From the NCBI GenBank assembly GCA_035533615.1, contig DATLTM010000031.1, forward strand, positions 1 through 32,511: DNA of 32,511 bases. The letters are read 5' to 3'. The notes under the pieces are model-generated. The model was not told where the DNA came from and did no database searches. It saw only the letters and a list, made by a program, of their open reading frames with translations. Numbering within the stretch: position 1 is the stretch's first letter; each line of letters opens with the position of its first letter. This DNA is from C7867-001 sp035533615. Its GTDB lineage: Bacteria > Patescibacteriota > Minisyncoccia > Phycocordibacterales > Phycocordibacteraceae. A program made the translations under genes and the position numbers. Shown in pieces: positions 29,704 to 32,511 of this stretch.

Positions 29704-30027
29704 TTAGGGTACGAAAATAGATCGGGTTACGGTTACGGTCCTACCGAAGCGGTCGGTCGCCACGAAAGTAAGTATAGAGCCTCCCTGGGGAAAGGTAAGG
29801 GTTGACAAGAAGTTGCCATTCTGGTCATGTAGAACCGTCGCGCCGTCCACCGTTAGCTCCGCCGCACGCACGGCCTGCCCCTGTACGCTCACGATGCCAC
29901 CTGGGAAGGTTGCATTGTCGACGGGAGAATCCACGACGAGCTCGGGACCGGCGAGAAGCGGCCACGCCTCCATGCTCCCGTAGAGCGCGCCGATGATGAG
30001 AACCGCGCCAATAAGATACCTGATCAT
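29704..30027 (-). CDS. Small anchored Ig-like domain protein
   Basis: 107 aa. A membrane anchor covers residues 4-22, followed by one beta-sandwich domain from about residue 30: LVVDSPVDNATFPGGIVSVQGQAVRAAELTVDGATVLHDQNGNF and DRFGRTVTVTRSIFVP. The pattern matches Ig-like/glucodextranase-B type domains of exported proteins. It sits 7 nt after ftsK and just before recA on the minus strand. The role is unknown, and it is probably outside the cytoplasmic membrane. Confidence 0.7.
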   Translation of the reverse strand: MIRYLIGAVLIIGALYGSMEAWPLLAGPELVVDSPVDNATFPGGIVSVQGQAVRAAELTVDGATVLHDQNGNFLSTLTFPQGGSILTFVATDRFGRTVTVTRSIFVP

Positions 30028-30034
30028 CGGCTAT

Positions 30035-32260
30035 TCAAAAGGCCTCTTCCTCATCTGTGCTCTGCGCGATGGGGACATCTCCGCTCCTGGCGAGTATCTC
30101 GCGTGGCTTTGATCCGTCGGCGGGGCCGATGACGCCGTGCGCTTCAAGCACATCCATCAGCCGTGCCGCGCGCGAATAGCCTATCTTCAATTTGCGTTGC
30201 AGATAGCTTGTGGATGCGCGGCCGGCTTCTTCCACGGCGGCACGAGCATTTTCATAGAGGTCATCGTCGATGTCATCATCATCGAAGCTTCCGTTTACAA
30301 GGCCGATGACATCGTTTGGCTCAGTGCCAGTCGTGCCATTTCCGCCAAAGTCGATACTCGAGAGATCTCCTGCATTGTGGCTTTTGATATAGCTTACGAC
30401 CTTCTTTACTTCCATCTCGCTGATAAATGCCGTCTGTATGCGCACTGGTTTTTGCATATCGCTCGAGAGGTAGAGCATATCGCCTGCGCCGAGCAGTGTC
30501 TCCGCGCCGGCGCCGTCAAGGATGGTGCGCGAGTCGATTTGGGAGGCGACTTGGAGCGCCATGCGGGTCGGCACATTCGCTTTGATAAGACCGGTGATGA
30601 CATTTACTGATGGACGTTGGGTCGAGAGCACGAGATGGATACCTACTGCACGCGACATTTGCGCGAGCCGGACGATTGAGGCTTCAAGCTCGCGCGGATA
30701 GCTGTGCATGATATCCGCAAGCTCGTCTATGACGATAACAATGAAAGGGAGTGCCTCTGGCATCTCCTCATCTCCGCGTTTTTTCGCCGGTTCGTAGACG
30801 GACGTATGATAGGAATCAATATCGCGCACGTGTTCCGCTTCAAGGATGTTATAGCGGCGTTCCATTTCCTTGGCCGCCCATTTAAGGGAAAATATTGTTT
30901 TCTTCGGATCGGTAATGACCGGTGTGAGGAGATGCGGAATGCCGTTGTATGCAGTGAGCTCCACGCGTTTCGGATCGATCATGATGAAGCGCAGCTGGTT
31001 TGGACCGTTCCGGTAGAGGAGCGACGTTATGAGTGCGTGAATGGCAACCGATTTCCCGCTGCCGGTGGCACCCGCGACAAGACCATGTGGCATCTTTGCG
31101 ATGTTGACGTAGTGCGGCGTGCCGGTGATGTCGCGGCCGAGTGCTGCCAGAAGCGGCTTCGTGCTCTCGTTCCATTCAGGTGCCGAGAGGAGGCCTCCGA
31201 GGCCGACCATCGCCTTAGTTGTATTTGGAACTTCGATGCCGACAAGCGATTTCCCTGGGATAGGTGCCTCAATGCGTACCGGATGTGCGGCGAGCGCAAG
31301 CTCGAGATTGTTCGCGAGCGAGACAATCTTCGAGAGCCGCACGCCTTCGGCCGGCTTTACCGCGTAGCGTGTAACGGTCGGGCCAACCGAAACCTCGTCC
31401 ATCTCGAGATGAATGCCGAAGTTCTGGAAGGTGCGCTTAATGATGTTCGCATTCGCCTTGATGTCGCCCACGCCGGGTTTGCCGCGGTCTGCGCCGAGGA
31501 TGGAGAGCGGTGGAGGATCGTATTCGGCATCGAAGTTCGCTATACCAGAGCCCGTTCGGTCGGTGCCGGCAGTGCGGTTGAAAATTGTGACTGTCGGTTC
31601 GTGTTCGGGCGGCGGGAGCGGAACACTTTTCTCGTCTCCCGTTTCTTCCTCGTATTCTTCGTCGTCGGTTTCAGGTACACCAACGATCTCTTCTCCATAA
31701 AAATTATCCTCCCCGTTTCCTCGCCGCGAGTGGATGCGTTCCCAGAGTGCAAGAACATTCTCGCCCAATAAGGCCCCGAGCGCTTCAATATCACTTACGA
31801 TCGCGATACCGACGGCGATGGTCGCGACAAGCAGGACGAGCGCGCCCCAGAAACCGAAGAAGCTGGCAAGCATCGTTCCTCCCCATGTGCCGACACCGCC
31901 GCCCAAGTGCGTGGTTGGGAAGAGGCCAGCAAAGGCGAGTGCTGACGCGCAGATGATAAGGATGCCGGAGGTGGTCAGGAGTTCAAGCGCCGGTCGGCCG
32001 AATCCGGCATAGAGCCCAATGGCAATAAGAGCGAGTGGCAGCAGAAACGCGCCTACACCGACGATCGCGTAACTTGTGGTAAAGACGGCGGTGCCGACAG
32101 GACCCGCCGCGCCGAAGACTGCAAGCAAGAGCAAGACGCCTGCGGCAAGCAGTACGATGGCTGAAGCCCAGCGAACAAGTGCATCATATTCCTTGACCTC
32201 TTCTTCGCGCGTGCGGTTTCGCCTGCCGCGGATATCGCCCCTGCCATTTCTCCGACTCAT
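30035..32260 (-). CDS. ftsK: DNA translocase FtsK/SpoIIIE
   Basis: 741 aa. About four N-terminal membrane helices lie within residues 25-175, followed by an acidic, low-complexity linker (GVPETDDEEYEEETGDEKSV). The motor domain has Walker A GATGSGKS (397-404), MIDPKRVELTAYNGIPHLL, Walker B IVIVIDELADIM and the DNA-handling STQRPSVNVITGLIKANVP. The C-terminal gamma winged helix is present (LYENARAAVEEAGRASTSYLQRKLKIGYSRAARLMDVLEAHG), so it can read oriented DNA. It pumps chromosomal DNA at the division septum. It is expressed from an extended -10 nearly adjoining the ATG. Confidence 0.97.
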   Translation of the reverse strand: MSRRNGRGDIRGRRNRTREEEVKEYDALVRWASAIVLLAAGVLLLLAVFGAAGPVGTAVFTTSYAIVGVGAFLLPLALIAIGLYAGFGRPALELLTTSGILIICASALAFAGLFPTTHLGGGVGTWGGTMLASFFGFWGALVLLVATIAVGIAIVSDIEALGALLGENVLALWERIHSRRGNGEDNFYGEEIVGVPETDDEEYEEETGDEKSVPLPPPEHEPTVTIFNRTAGTDRTGSGIANFDAEYDPPPLSILGADRGKPGVGDIKANANIIKRTFQNFGIHLEMDEVSVGPTVTRYAVKPAEGVRLSKIVSLANNLELALAAHPVRIEAPIPGKSLVGIEVPNTTKAMVGLGGLLSAPEWNESTKPLLAALGRDITGTPHYVNIAKMPHGLVAGATGSGKSVAIHALITSLLYRNGPNQLRFIMIDPKRVELTAYNGIPHLLTPVITDPKKTIFSLKWAAKEMERRYNILEAEHVRDIDSYHTSVYEPAKKRGDEEMPEALPFIVIVIDELADIMHSYPRELEASIVRLAQMSRAVGIHLVLSTQRPSVNVITGLIKANVPTRMALQVASQIDSRTILDGAGAETLLGAGDMLYLSSDMQKPVRIQTAFISEMEVKKVVSYIKSHNAGDLSSIDFGGNGTTGTEPNDVIGLVNGSFDDDDIDDDLYENARAAVEEAGRASTSYLQRKLKIGYSRAARLMDVLEAHGVIGPADGSKPREILARSGDVPIAQSTDEEEAF

Positions 32261-32269
32261 AATGCGTTT

Positions 32270-32278
32270 ATTGTAGCA
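32270..32278 (-). promoter_or_regulatory. Extended -10 promoter of ftsK
   Basis: On the minus strand TGc-TACAAT, 9 nt before ATG 32260, predicting a leader of about 3 nt. Confidence 0.55.
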
Positions 32279-32383
32279 CTCGGTTTCTTGTATAGAGGAA
32301 CAAGTCTGTTAGGAGAGGGAGACCACACCATTTTTCTTACAGAGGTATGCCAAGTCATTCTCCCCCATATAAAAGGAGACCGC

Positions 32384-32511
32384 ATGATACAAGAATGTCT
32401 CACCTGTGTCAGTTGCGAACCGCGAGCCTGCGGGTATACTGTCCTATACAGTATGAGACAAGTGCAACCAGATATAGGACATAACACAGAAGTCCGTCAA
32501 ATACAGACGAA
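32384..32511 (+). CDS. Partial small Cys-rich ORF, truncated by the window edge
   Basis: Open from ATG 32384 to the right edge (42 codons), with AAAAGGAG 5 nt upstream. The N-terminus has a C-x2-C-x2-C pattern and a fourth cysteine (ECLTCVSCEPRAC). A second in-frame ATG at 32453 lies just after a TATACT box (32435-32440), so the real start is open. The family cannot be judged from the fragment. Confidence 0.4.
   Translation, partial: MIQECLTCVSCEPRACGYTVLYSMRQVQPDIGHNTEVRQIQT
32436..32454. promoter_or_regulatory. Operator-like inverted repeat with TATACT promoter
   Basis: ATACTGT-N5-ACAGTAT is a perfect 7-bp inverted repeat. It overlaps the plus-strand -10 hexamer TATACT (32435-32440). The arrangement is typical of a repressor site covering a promoter. 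Confidence 0.45.

Noticed and set aside
29682..29740. LexA/SOS box upstream of recA
   Set aside because: No GAAC-N4-GTTC or CTG-N10-CAG type dyad was found near the recA -10 box.
30704..31771. Long plus-strand open frame (355 codons) opposite ftsK
   Set aside because: It lies wholly antisense to a well-conserved FtsK motor domain, has a Cys/Arg-rich composition without domain signals, and has no promoter or SD. It is a codon-usage shadow.
1..32511. CRISPR arrays, insertion sequences, prophage genes, rRNA
   Set aside because: No regularly spaced short repeats, transposase-like proteins, phage structural genes or rRNA segments were seen in the translations or sequence.

Overview
The window reads as a contiguous piece of a small, gene-dense bacterial chromosome, most likely from the Candidate Phyla Radiation (Patescibacteria, Parcubacteria-like). 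This is inferred from the combination of compact housekeeping genes with almost no spacers, an unusual EF-P loop, rplK without rplA and rpsF-ssb-rpsR without rplI, and many short orphan membrane proteins. No rRNA, CRISPR array, transposase or prophage module was seen.

Layout. 1-2020: tRNA-Leu(GAG) with terminator, a histidine phosphatase and a kinase-like protein in one operon. 2021-4860: an accessory stretch with a PurM-family protein, a very basic small protein and three small membrane proteins on the minus strand, one of them a membrane-anchored PadR-like winged helix. A diverged 85-bp direct repeat lies upstream of the first two genes. 4895-7615: a cobalamin adenosyltransferase, tRNA-His(GTG), and three envelope proteins (Cys-motif anchor protein, SIMPL-domain protein, lipoprotein). 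7700-9048: secE-nusG-rplK behind a strong promoter and a short terminator-like hairpin. 9076-13039: a thymidylate module, folA (minus) facing two dCTP deaminase-family genes, thyA and glyA (plus). 13112-18232: argS, ileS, recO. 18251-24440: a large DUF11-like surface protein, glyS, a small orphan, an AI-2E-type permease and metG. 24532-28635: a small membrane protein, tatD, rpsF-ssb-rpsR, efp (minus), an ECF-type sigma factor with a small two-TM partner. 28632-32260 (minus): ftsK, an Ig-like anchored protein and recA. A partial Cys-rich small ORF runs off the right edge.

How it works together. folA, dcd, thyA and glyA form a nearly complete dTMP cycle: dCTP to dUTP, dUMP to dTMP, DHF back to THF, and THF to methylene-THF. 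Four aminoacyl-tRNA synthetases, two tRNAs, three ribosomal proteins, EF-P, SecE and NusG make this mainly a translation and transcription region. SSB, RecA, RecO and FtsK serve DNA repair and segregation.

The most striking signal is in gene starts. Conserved genes repeatedly carry a -10 hexamer (TATACT, TAGGAT, TATCGT, TACAGT) about 6 nt before the ATG and have no Shine-Dalgarno sequence, which points to leaderless mRNAs. Strong AAGGAG sites 5-8 nt before the start occur almost only at small orphan genes. Two initiation modes therefore appear to be sorted by gene class. Function calls rest on motif recognition by eye; no database search was possible.
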